Below, one piece after another: positions 1 through 6,130 of a stretch of DNA of 6,178 nucleotides. The position numbers and the translations under genes were made by a program. The stretch's first letter is position 1. The number at the start of each line of letters is the position of its first letter. The notes under the pieces were generated by a model. The model searched no databases. It saw nothing but the letters and a program-made list of their open reading frames with translations, and had not been told where the DNA came from. This stretch comes from Pseudomonadota bacterium (GTDB lineage: Bacteria > Pseudomonadota > Gammaproteobacteria > Enterobacterales > Enterobacteriaceae): the NCBI GenBank assembly GCA_023454395.1, contig JAEYFY010000347.1, forward strand, positions 1-6,178, read 5' to 3'.

Positions 1-110
1 ATTATCAAGAAACCCTAGGCATGATGGATATGTTGTTAGCGAAGAAACGCTCTGAAGATCGCCGAAATTGGTTACAAGAGAAAGGCGATGAAGTTGACAT
101 CGAAGTGTAA
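1..110 (+). CDS. parE: DNA topoisomerase IV subunit B, C-terminal end (partial, 5' cut by window)
   Basis: Only the last 35 codons are present, in the frame beginning at base 3 and ending with TAA at 108-110. The peptide contains the stretch MDMLLAKKRSEDRRNWLQEK and ends GDEVDIEV, which matches the C-terminus of ParE as I remember it from E. coli. ParE is the GHKL ATPase subunit of topoisomerase IV; with ParC it forms the A2B2 enzyme that decatenates sister chromosomes in the cytoplasm. The stop lies 32 nt before the parC start, with no terminator between, so parE and parC are probably one transcript and are made together in matching amounts. The ATPase, transducer and most of the TOPRIM region lie outside the window and cannot be assessed. 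Confidence 0.93.
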   Translation, partial: YQETLGMMDMLLAKKRSEDRRNWLQEKGDEVDIEV

Positions 111-142
111 TGGATACCACAAGAGTCCGAGGAAAAAATTGA

Positions 143-3100
143 ATGAGTGAATTGACTCATGATGGTGTAGAGCGCCAACCGCTCCACTTATTTACAGAAA
201 ATGCCTATCTCAACTACTCCATGTACGTCATTATGGATCGTGCATTACCCTTTATTGGAGATGGGCTAAAACCCGTGCAACGTCGCATCGTTTATGCGAT
301 GTCAGAGCTTGGTTTAAGTAATAGCGCTAAATTTAAAAAATCAGCCCGTACTGTTGGTGACGTGCTAGGTAAATATCATCCACATGGTGATAGTGCATGT
401 TATGAAGCAATGGTACTGATGGCTCAGCCGTTCTCTTACCGTTATCCGTTAATTGATGGGCAAGGTAACTGGGGGGCGCCGGATGATCCAAAATCTTTCG
501 CCGCGATGCGTTATACTGAATCACGTCTTTCTAAATATTCACAAACATTATTGAGTGAATTAGGACATGGTACGGTAGATTGGATCCCTAACTTTGACGG
601 CACGATGCAAGAGCCGAAAATGTTACCTGCACGCTTACCTAATATCGTGCTTAATGGCACAACCGGTATTGCGGTTGGGATGGCAACAGATATTCCACCG
701 CACAATGCGCGTGAAATAGGACAAGCTTTAGTGATGCTTTTAGATAATCCTGATGCAGGATTATCTGACGTGATGCAATATGTTCAAGGCCCTGATTATC
801 CGACTGAAGCTGAAATTATTACCGCGCAAGACGATATCAAAAAGATTTATAAAACAGGACGTGGCTCTGTCAGAATGAGGGCTGTGTGGCAGAAAGAAGA
901 GGGATGTGCGGTGATCACGGCATTGCCTCATCAAGTTTCTGGCGCCAAAGTACTTGAGCAAATTGCAGCATTGATGCGAGCCAAAAAACTGCCTTTAGTT
1001 GAGGATTTACGTGATGAATCTGATCATGAAAATCCTACTAGACTTGTTATTGTTCCTCGTAGTAATCGCGTCGATTTAGAACAAGTAATGTACTACTTGT
1101 TTGTGAATACTGATTTGGAGAAAAGTTATCGCGTTAACCTAAATATGATTGGGTTAGATAATCGTCCAGCAGTAAAAGGATTACTGACTATTTTAAACGA
1201 ATGGTTAGTTTATCGTCGCCAAACAGTGACAAACCGCTTAAATCATCGTTTAGAGAAAGTTTTACGTCGCTTAGAAATTCTCAAAGGTTTATTAATTGCT
1301 TATCTCAATATTGATGAAGTGATTGAAATTATTCGTCATGAAGATGAGCCAAAAGCAGAATTAATGCGTCGCTTTGAGTTATCCGATATTCAAGCTGAAG
1401 CTATTTTAGAGTTACGTTTACGTCATTTAGCCAAACTTGAAGAGATGAAACTAAAAGGCGAAAGTGAAGAGCTTGAAAAAGAACGCGATAGCATTGAGAA
1501 ATTGTTAAGTTCACCACGTCGTTTAAATACTTTACTGAAAAAAGAGATTGAAGCTGACGCGAAAGAATTTGGTGATGATCGACGCTCGCCGATTCGTCCT
1601 CAAGAAGAGGCGAAAGTGGTGAATGAGCAAGATATGTTGCCATCAGAGCCTGTCACCATTGTGTTGTCTGAAATGGGCTGGGTACGTAATGCAAAAGGGC
1701 ATGATATTGATCCTAGTGGCATGAGTTATCGCGCAGGAGATAGCTATCACAGTGCAGTAAGAGGCATGAGTAATCAGCCTGTTCTGTTCCTTGATTCCAC
1801 AGGTCGAAGCTATACCTTAAGCCCCAATGATATGCCATCAGGACGTAGCCAAGGCGAACCATTAACCGGTAAGTTAACTTTCCCACCTGAAGCCAGTGTA
1901 AAATACATGTTAGCGGGAAGTGCTGGACAAGAATATTTACTGGCAACAAAAGAAGGTTATGGCTCGGTTCTCTCTTATGATGAGATGGAAACGAAGAATA
2001 AGACAGGTAAAGGGCTACTTACTGTTTCTGAAGAGACTGAATTATTAGCGCCGTTCTTAGTTGATCCTCAAAAGAAAAATGAACAACACTGGTTTATTAT
2101 CATCACTGACAAAACACGTATTTTAGCCATTTCAGCAGAACAACTGAATGAAATGAATAAAAAAGGGCGTGGTACACGTCTTGTTGCTTTAGGAAAAGAG
2201 CAAGGTGATGTGATTGAACAAATGTTGTTTGCACCTAAAGATGAAGCATTAATCTTTACTGTTGATGGTCAGCAAGAAGTGCTTAAAGCTGAAGAGATCA
2301 ACTATTTTAGTGGTAATGCCGGTGATGAACCTATTCCGTTAAAACATCTACATCCTGAAGCGGTTACGGTTATTATGTCTGAAAAAGGGCTTATTCGTTG
2401 CCAAAAAGGACATAATATTGATGCTAAAACGGTGGGCTTTAAATCTGGTGATGATTATTTTGATGCCGTTGAAGGTATGAGTAATCAACCGGTCCACTTA
2501 ATTGATACCACAGGTCAAAGTTATACCGTTGATGTTGATGCCTTACCTTCTGGTCGTAGCAAAGGCGATGCGCTAACTGAACGATTAAAAGTCCAGAAAG
2601 GTGCGCAATTACGTCATGTTGTTATGGGCGAAAACACCGATAAGATCTTAATGGCGTCTGATGCCGGTTATGGTTTTATCTGTCAGGTTGATGATTTAAC
2701 TTCTAAAAATAAAGCAGGAAAATCACTACTGACTTTACCTGAAAATGCATTACCATTACCGCCACAACGCTTGAATAATGAACTAACTGATCTCATTATG
2801 ATCATTACTAAAGGCGGTAGAATGCTGATTTTTGAAGCAACAGAACTACCAACTATGGTAAAAGGAAAGGGAAATCAGATGGTTTCTATTCCTGCTTCAC
2901 AAGCAGCAAGTGGTGAAGATAACGTCGCTTGGTTACGAGTATTACCTGAAAATGCCTCTGTTACTCTGCATTTTGGTAAACGTAAAATGACAATGTCGAT
3001 GAATGAGTTAGTTAGCTTTAAAGCAAAACGTGGACGTCGAGGAACTTCTTTACCTCGCGGCGCTCAAGTTATCGATCATATTGATATTGAAACAAATTAA
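143..3100 (+). CDS. parC: DNA topoisomerase IV subunit A with a tandemly duplicated C-terminal domain
   Basis: ParC is the DNA-cleaving and re-joining subunit of topoisomerase IV. The start is supported by GAGGA at 129-133, nine bases before ATG. The catalytic core is standard. The winged-helix region has the quinolone-determining segment [10 protein letters not shown] at 79-88, with S84 and E88 (E. coli S80 and E84) both in the unmutated state. R123-Y124 is the cleavage tyrosine and its arginine, and I176 in [10 protein letters not shown] matches the DNA-bending isoleucine. Tower and coiled-coil gate regions follow to about residue 495. At 985 residues the protein is 233 longer than E. coli ParC. 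The excess is a second C-terminal beta-pinwheel: residues 504-740 and 741-985 align with each other at a 237-residue offset. By eye 38 of 77 residues match between 504-580 and 741-817. The reading frame is intact through both copies, so this is a real long protein and not a pseudogene. Gene identity is certain; the role of the extra domain is unknown. Confidence 0.97.
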   Translation: MSELTHDGVERQPLHLFTENAYLNYSMYVIMDRALPFIGDGLKPVQRRIVYAMSELGLSNSAKFKKSARTVGDVLGKYHPHGDSACYEAMVLMAQPFSYRYPLIDGQGNWGAPDDPKSFAAMRYTESRLSKYSQTLLSELGHGTVDWIPNFDGTMQEPKMLPARLPNIVLNGTTGIAVGMATDIPPHNAREIGQALVMLLDNPDAGLSDVMQYVQGPDYPTEAEIITAQDDIKKIYKTGRGSVRMRAVWQKEEGCAVITALPHQVSGAKVLEQIAALMRAKKLPLVEDLRDESDHENPTRLVIVPRSNRVDLEQVMYYLFVNTDLEKSYRVNLNMIGLDNRPAVKGLLTILNEWLVYRRQTVTNRLNHRLEKVLRRLEILKGLLIAYLNIDEVIEIIRHEDEPKAELMRRFELSDIQAEAILELRLRHLAKLEEMKLKGESEELEKERDSIEKLLSSPRRLNTLLKKEIEADAKEFGDDRRSPIRPQEEAKVVNEQDMLPSEPVTIVLSEMGWVRNAKGHDIDPSGMSYRAGDSYHSAVRGMSNQPVLFLDSTGRSYTLSPNDMPSGRSQGEPLTGKLTFPPEASVKYMLAGSAGQEYLLATKEGYGSVLSYDEMETKNKTGKGLLTVSEETELLAPFLVDPQKKNEQHWFIIITDKTRILAISAEQLNEMNKKGRGTRLVALGKEQGDVIEQMLFAPKDEALIFTVDGQQEVLKAEEINYFSGNAGDEPIPLKHLHPEAVTVIMSEKGLIRCQKGHNIDAKTVGFKSGDDYFDAVEGMSNQPVHLIDTTGQSYTVDVDALPSGRSKGDALTERLKVQKGAQLRHVVMGENTDKILMASDAGYGFICQVDDLTSKNKAGKSLLTLPENALPLPPQRLNNELTDLIMIITKGGRMLIFEATELPTMVKGKGNQMVSIPASQAASGEDNVAWLRVLPENASVTLHFGKRKMTMSMNELVSFKAKRGRRGTSLPRGAQVIDHIDIETN
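1652..2362 (+). repeat. ParC C-terminal domain, first copy (residues 504-740)
   Basis: This is the inner copy of the duplicated pinwheel domain. Blade-like units can be placed at about 505-544, 545-580, 598-631, 650-689 and 701-739, each with a glycine and basic loop where GyrA has its GyrA-box (SGRSQG 566-571, NKTGKG 619-624, NKKGRG 672-677). Its first half, from the linker through DSTGRSY and GEPLTGKLT, closely resembles the start of the E. coli ParC domain. Its last blade loop reads SGNAGDEP (723-730) where the second copy has KAKRGRRG, so basic charge is lost and acidic residues are gained there. Blade limits are approximate and inferred from sequence only. Confidence 0.85.
2363..3097 (+). 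repeat. ParC C-terminal domain, second copy (residues 741-985)
   Basis: This is the outer copy, in register with the first by 237 residues at its start (V741 with V504), middle (I835 with Y598) and end (E955 with E718), with small compensating indels of three to four residues in between. Blade-like units fall at about 741-781, 782-818, 833-868, 884-925 and 938-982. The second half (ASDAGYGF 838-845, [10 protein letters not shown] 860-869, KGKGNQ 907-912, GKRK 945-948, RGRRGT 963-968) strongly resembles the end of E. coli ParC. R947 and R972 correspond to E. coli R705 and R729, which I recall as MukB-contacting residues; the first copy has Q710 and H735 there. The copies are well diverged at the DNA level, so the duplication is old and not an assembly artefact. 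Confidence 0.88.
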
Positions 3101-3121
3101 ATCTAATACTTAATTGATATT

Positions 3122-3149
3122 GAGTGGGTCTTTTGACCCACTTCTATTT
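3122..3149 (+). terminator. Hairpin between parC and plsC, possible intrinsic terminator or attenuator
   Basis: A perfect 8-bp stem AGTGGGTC / GACCCACT (3123-3130 and 3135-3142) closes a TTTT loop, with one more G-T pair outside. It is followed by the moderately T-rich TCTATTT. It starts 22 nt after the parC stop codon and ends just before the plsC ribosome binding site. The short, interrupted T tract suggests partial termination or an RNA-processing or stability element, so plsC may receive only some of the parE-parC transcript. No separate plsC promoter was convincing. Confidence 0.6.
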
Positions 3150-3153
3150 AGGA
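3150..3153 (+). promoter_or_regulatory. plsC ribosome binding site (decides the start)
   Basis: AGGA stands 11 bases before the ATG at 3165. The spacing is somewhat long but it is the only Shine-Dalgarno-like site nearby. It favours the ATG at 3165 over an in-frame TTG at 3114, which has no such site and would place the 3123-3142 hairpin inside the coding sequence. Confidence 0.6.
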
Positions 3154-3164
3154 CGCTAAAACTT

Positions 3165-3914
3165 ATGTTAGCCATTATTCGAGGCATTATTGTCATTCTT
3201 TACACCATTATTGTGGTGACGTTTGGAATGATTTATTGCATGTTTTCACCAAGAAATCCTAAACATGTAATGACTTACGGACGAGCATTTGGCAAGTTAT
3301 CTACTGTTTTTGGCATTAAGCTTGTTGAACGTTTTCCAAAAGATGCAAAAAACTATGGCCCCAGTATTTATATTGGAAACCATCAAAACAATTTTGATAT
3401 GGTGACGATGTCCAATGCGGTACAACCTAATACTGTAACAGTGGGTAAAAAAAGCTTAATTTTTATTCCTTTCTTTGGTCAATTGTATTGGATCACGGGT
3501 AATATTTTAATTGATAGATCAAATCGCTCTAAAGCGCATGGCACTATTTCACAAGTAGCCGATCAAATTAAATCGAAGAAGATTTCTGTTTGGATGTTCC
3601 CTGAAGGAACTCGTAGTCGTGGTCGTGGTCTTTTACCATTTAAAACGGGTGCATTCCATGCGGCTATTCAAGCAGGGGTGCCTATTATTCCTGTTTGTGT
3701 TTCTACGACACAGGGTAAAATTAAGCTAAATCGTTGGAATAATGGTTACGTTATTGTTGAAATGTTGCCTCCAATTGATGTTTCAAAATATGGCAAAGAT
3801 CAAGTTCGAGAATTAGCAGAAGATTGTCGTCAAATTATGAAAGCGAAAATCGAAGAGCTAGATAAAGAAGTTGAAGAAATGAATAAGCGTGATTTTCCCG
3901 GTAAATTAAATTAA
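3165..3914 (+). CDS. plsC: 1-acyl-sn-glycerol-3-phosphate acyltransferase
   Basis: PlsC transfers an acyl chain from acyl-ACP or acyl-CoA to the sn-2 position of lysophosphatidic acid. The product is phosphatidic acid, the precursor of all membrane phospholipids, made at the inner membrane. The 249-residue product is close to the 245 of E. coli. An N-terminal hydrophobic helix (about 2-25) anchors it. The acyltransferase motifs are all visible: NHQNNFD with catalytic H73 and D78 (HX4D), GKKSL at 94-98, GNILIDR at 112-118, FPEGTRS at 145-151 and VPIIPV at 172-177. The C-terminal 30 residues are charged and helical-looking. The start was chosen because family similarity begins at MLAIIRG; upstream in-frame codons translate the hairpin. 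It follows parC, as in E. coli, and is ended by the hairpin at 3942-3970. Confidence 0.97.
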   Translation: MLAIIRGIIVILYTIIVVTFGMIYCMFSPRNPKHVMTYGRAFGKLSTVFGIKLVERFPKDAKNYGPSIYIGNHQNNFDMVTMSNAVQPNTVTVGKKSLIFIPFFGQLYWITGNILIDRSNRSKAHGTISQVADQIKSKKISVWMFPEGTRSRGRGLLPFKTGAFHAAIQAGVPIIPVCVSTTQGKIKLNRWNNGYVIVEMLPPIDVSKYGKDQVRELAEDCRQIMKAKIEELDKEVEEMNKRDFPGKLN

Positions 3915-3941
3915 TACTTATTTAGTTTCTTTGTTTGTATG

Positions 3942-3970
3942 AATATAAGCCTGATCTTCAGGCTTATATT
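3942..3970 (+). terminator. plsC terminator hairpin
   Basis: A perfect 13-bp stem (AATATAAGCCTGA at 3942-3954 with its complement at 3958-3970) closes a three-base loop, 27 nt after the plsC stop. The following GTTATACTC is not a good T tract, but the stem's own AT outer end supplies ATATT at its 3' side. It probably ends the parE-parC-plsC transcript. The weak T tract leaves open some read-through into ftsP. Confidence 0.75.
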
Positions 3971-3972
3971 GT

Positions 3973-4099
3973 TATACTCATCATACTTCAAGATGCAACG
4001 TTGCTGGCTATGCTCATTCGCACTAGTTACATACTTATACATATTCCTAGCGACTCATTCACTTGTCGCCTAATTGTACTTTGAATTATTTAGAGTGCT
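3973..4099. repeat. ERIC element (enterobacterial repetitive intergenic consensus)
   Basis: The stretch matches the ERIC (IRU) layout as I recall it: an outer TATACTC end, then ATACTTCAAG, GCAACGTTGCTGGCT, CTCATTCGCAC, a central part around TTACATACTTATACATATTC, CTAGCGACTCATTCAC, TTGTCGCC and TTTGAATTATTTAGAGT. The length is about 127 bp, the usual full length. The ends are imperfect inverted repeats: reading inward from each side, ACTC, AT, TCAA and CAA recur at the same spacing. The right end is degenerate (GAGTGCT where GAGTATA would complement the left end). ERICs are non-coding, probably MITE-like, and found between genes. This one begins two bases after the plsC hairpin and separates plsC from ftsP. 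Boundaries are good to a few bases. Confidence 0.85.
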
Positions 4100-4138
4100 G
4101 GTTATCAACTATTTTTAGGATTTATGTCATATCCGCGC

Positions 4139-4144
4139 TATTAT
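4139..4144 (+). promoter_or_regulatory. Weak candidate -10 element for ftsP
   Basis: TATTAT matches five of six bases of the sigma-70 -10 consensus. The best partner upstream is TTAGGA (4115-4120) at 18 bp, matching only three of six -35 bases. It would give a leader of about 105 nt. ftsP is cut off from plsC by a hairpin and an ERIC, so it likely needs a promoter in 4100-4256, but this assignment is tentative. The rest of the interval shows only a TCACAG motif repeated 20 bp apart (4182, 4202) and nothing else recognisable. Confidence 0.25.
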
Positions 4145-4256
4145 GCTCCCGTAATTTCATTTAAGTCCTTTTGTCTTTAAATCACAGCAGCTTTTTTCCT
4201 GTCACAGTATTTTTGATTATGCGATAGGAATATTTGTATTTTGTTGCGGAGAAAGT

Positions 4257-5678
4257 ATGTCATTTAGTCGTCGCCAGTTTATTCAGGCTTCAGGCTTAGC
4301 GGTATGTCTGGGCTCTATATCTTCTTCTGTTCGTGCTGAATCAGTTAATGATAAACAATTACCTATACCGCCATTGTTGGAATCTCGTCGTGGTCAGCCG
4401 TTGTTTTTGACATTGCAAAATGTGCATTGGGCATTTAATGGTACGCAAAAAGTGGAAGTTTGGGGGATCAATGGCTCCACTCCGGGACCGACAATCAAAG
4501 TCAAAAGTGGCGATGATATAAAACTTATTTATAGTAACCGCCTTAATGAAGCGGTATCAATGACAGTAAGCGGCTTATTAGTTCCGGGAACCCAAGTCGG
4601 TGGTGCGGCAAGATTAATGTCACCCGGTGCTTATTGGTCGCCAGTATTGCCTATTCGTCAGAAAGCAGCAACATGTTGGTATCACGCCAATACGCCCTTT
4701 AAAATGGCACCTCATGTTTATAATGGATTGGTGGGAATGTGGATTGTGGAAGATGAAGAGAGCAAATCCCTACCTTTACCAAAACATTATGGAGTGAATG
4801 ACTTTCCGATCATTATTCAAGATAAGCGGATTGATAATTTTGGTACACCACAATACGACAAAGAAGCCGCTAGTGATGGTTTCTATGGCGATACATTGCT
4901 AGTCAATGGACGTGAAGATCCTTATATCGAAGTCTCTAGAGGTTGGATACGCTTACGTTTAGTCAATGCATCTAATGCTCGTCGTTATGAACTAACTGCA
5001 AACGATGGTCGTTCTCTTTACCTTATCGCTTCTGATCAGGGGTTATTAACGTCTCCCGTGGAGCTGAAATCAATTCCAATGGCTCCGGGTGAGCGACGTG
5101 AAATATTGGTTGATATGTCTGAAGGTGGTGAAGTCACCATTACCGCAGGGCAAAGTGCCGGCTTTATGGATAGGCTTCGAGGTATTTTTGAACCGTCTGA
5201 TTTATTACGTAATGCCAATATACTAACCATTAAACCAACAGGATTAATGTCATTAGTGACAGACAAAGCACCCGCACAATTAGCGGTAGATGACACACAA
5301 ATCACTACTTCTATTCAGCCTAGAACCATTCAACTGCATAACAGCCCTCCGGGAATAAATAATGCGCGTTGGGAGCTTTCAAGAATTGATTTAGTGGGTA
5401 AGCAAAATGGGTGGGAGCGTTGGCTTGTAACAGTGCCGACACCACAAGCATTTCATATTGAAGGCGCCCGTTTTAAAGTGATTAACCATAATGGTCAGAA
5501 ACCAGCTCCTGCAGATTTTGGTTGGAAAGATACCGTTTGGATTGAGACTCAAAGTGAATTGCTGGTGGAATTAAAACAGCCTTCTTATTCGCATTTCCCT
5601 TTCTTATATTACAGTCAGTTATTAGAAAATGCAGATAAAGGTATGGTAGGGCAAATGGAAATCACACCTTCAGAATAA
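4257..5678 (+). CDS. ftsP: Cell division protein FtsP (SufI), Tat-exported cupredoxin-fold protein
   Basis: FtsP/SufI is a periplasmic protein of the multicopper-oxidase fold that localises to the division site and stabilises the divisome, most visibly under stress. The 473-residue product is nearly the same length as E. coli FtsP (470). It starts with a Tat signal: SRRQFIQ at 4-10, a mild hydrophobic stretch 11-24, and probable cleavage after SVRA (A27). GGAG at 4248-4251, five bases before ATG, supports the start. Family signatures include LLESRRGQPLF (40-50), WGINGSTPGPTI (69-80), a WYHANT site (141-146), DTLLVNG (212-218), APGERREILVDMS (276-288), QAFHIEG (397-403), GWKDTVW (422-428) and HFPF (446-449). 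The copper-binding HXH and HCH clusters of true multicopper oxidases are absent, as expected for FtsP, so oxidase activity is unlikely. It keeps the E. coli position after plsC but is now separated by an ERIC. Confidence 0.96.
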   Translation: MSFSRRQFIQASGLAVCLGSISSSVRAESVNDKQLPIPPLLESRRGQPLFLTLQNVHWAFNGTQKVEVWGINGSTPGPTIKVKSGDDIKLIYSNRLNEAVSMTVSGLLVPGTQVGGAARLMSPGAYWSPVLPIRQKAATCWYHANTPFKMAPHVYNGLVGMWIVEDEESKSLPLPKHYGVNDFPIIIQDKRIDNFGTPQYDKEAASDGFYGDTLLVNGREDPYIEVSRGWIRLRLVNASNARRYELTANDGRSLYLIASDQGLLTSPVELKSIPMAPGERREILVDMSEGGEVTITAGQSAGFMDRLRGIFEPSDLLRNANILTIKPTGLMSLVTDKAPAQLAVDDTQITTSIQPRTIQLHNSPPGINNARWELSRIDLVGKQNGWERWLVTVPTPQAFHIEGARFKVINHNGQKPAPADFGWKDTVWIETQSELLVELKQPSYSHFPFLYYSQLLENADKGMVGQMEITPSE

Positions 5679-5706
5679 AACTAAGTAGTAACACCAAATT
5701 AAAAGG

Positions 5707-5743
5707 AAAACAGTATTTTTAAAATAAAGATACTGTTTTTTTT
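5707..5743 (+). terminator. ftsP intrinsic terminator
   Basis: A 10-bp perfect stem AAAACAGTAT / ATACTGTTTT (5707-5716 and 5730-5739) continues inward through a G-T pair and four A-T pairs to a three-base loop. The T run 5736-5743 has eight T's, a textbook Rho-independent terminator. It lies 28 nt after the ftsP stop codon, so little transcription should pass into the following AT-rich gap. Confidence 0.88.
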
Positions 5744-5955
5744 ATATTAAAAATAATGTGGATTATATTTTTTTAGGCTAAAGTTAAATAGAGAAAAATA
5801 TTCTCAAAAAAATTGTTAATTAATTTGATATTTTTGTTTATTTATTTAAGTTCTCTTTATTAAGTTGATTTAAATATTGTTATCAATGAGGTTAATATTG
5901 AAATAGGTTAATTTTGCTTGTTTGTAATATAACAATAAGTGATCTGATTTTGTTT

Positions 5956-6004
5956 AATCTATCTATTAATTTGTGATTGTGTAGTCAATCTATCTATTTT
6001 TGTG
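5956..6004. repeat. Direct repeat pair, possible operator
   Basis: AATCTATCTATT occurs exactly at 5956-5967 and 5987-5998, 31 bp apart start to start, or about three DNA turns. The match continues beyond a two-base indel as TTTGTG (5970-5975 and 5999-6004). The second copy also overlaps a GATTG-N6-CAATC inverted repeat (5975-5990). It could be a pair of binding sites on the same DNA face or a small local duplication. Confidence 0.6.
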
Positions 6005-6044
6005 GCATGAAATCATATTTTTGAGATGCCCTTCAAGTAATTAT

Positions 6045-6063
6045 TTCTCTAGAAACTAGAGAA
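6045..6063. promoter_or_regulatory. Perfect palindrome, candidate operator or leader hairpin
   Basis: TTCTCTAG-AAA-CTAGAGAA is a perfect 8-bp inverted repeat with a three-base centre, 67 nt before the start codon at 6131. As DNA it is the size of a dimeric repressor site; as RNA it would form a stable hairpin in the leader if transcription starts upstream. The downstream CTTTTATTTTT (6073-6083) is T-rich but begins ten bases after the stem, which argues against a simple terminator. The regulator is not identifiable. Confidence 0.45.
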
Positions 6064-6130
6064 TCTTCGCGTCTTTTATTTTTGATCCTTAATTAATGTT
6101 ATTAAATTTTAATATAACTGAAGGTACAGA

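Larger units (their letters stand above)
5744..6130. other. AT-rich intergenic region before an incoming gene
   Basis: About 390 nt with no credible reading frame on either strand. Base composition is much more AT-rich than the flanking genes, with many A and T tracts, which would favour bent DNA and binding of H-NS-type proteins (inference). It contains a short GAGAA/TTCTC inverted repeat (5791-5805), a duplicated AATCTATCTATT motif (5956-6004), a GATTG/CAATC inverted repeat (5975-5990) and a perfect 8-bp palindrome (6045-6063). No convincing -35/-10 pair could be chosen. It most likely holds the promoter and operators of the gene starting at 6131. Confidence 0.6.

Noticed and set aside
2300..2400. 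Frameshift, gene fusion or misassembly joining two parC genes
   Set aside because: The frame is open throughout, both copies are well diverged in DNA and protein, and the second copy lacks the catalytic core. This is an old internal domain duplication.
3114..3164. N-terminal extension of plsC from a TTG at 3114 (17 extra residues)
   Set aside because: There is no ribosome binding site, the stretch would translate the 3123-3142 hairpin, and PlsC family similarity begins only at the ATG at 3165.
4124..4180. An 18-codon frame (MSYPRYYAPVISFKSFCL) upstream of ftsP as a leader peptide
   Set aside because: AGGA precedes it by only three bases, there is no attenuator-like hairpin pair after it and no repeated regulatory codons. 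It could be chance in a short AT-rich stretch.
4213..4242. TTGATT / TATTTT as an ftsP promoter
   Set aside because: Transcription would begin within the ribosome binding site of ftsP, leaving too short a leader.
4257..4337. Lipoprotein signal in FtsP because of Cys16 in LAVCLGS
   Set aside because: The residue before the cysteine is valine, which does not fit a lipobox, and E. coli FtsP has a similar cysteine while being a soluble Tat substrate with a later cleavage site.
5036..5305. Minus-strand 89-residue frame inside ftsP, and similar minus-strand frames inside parC
   Set aside because: They lie wholly opposite strongly conserved coding sequence, lack ribosome binding sites and show no recognisable protein features.
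5974..5993. CRP-type site (TGTGA followed by a TCA half)
   Set aside because: The second half is TCAAT at a spacing of eight rather than TCACA at six, so it does not fit the consensus; the GATTG/CAATC inverted repeat describes it better.
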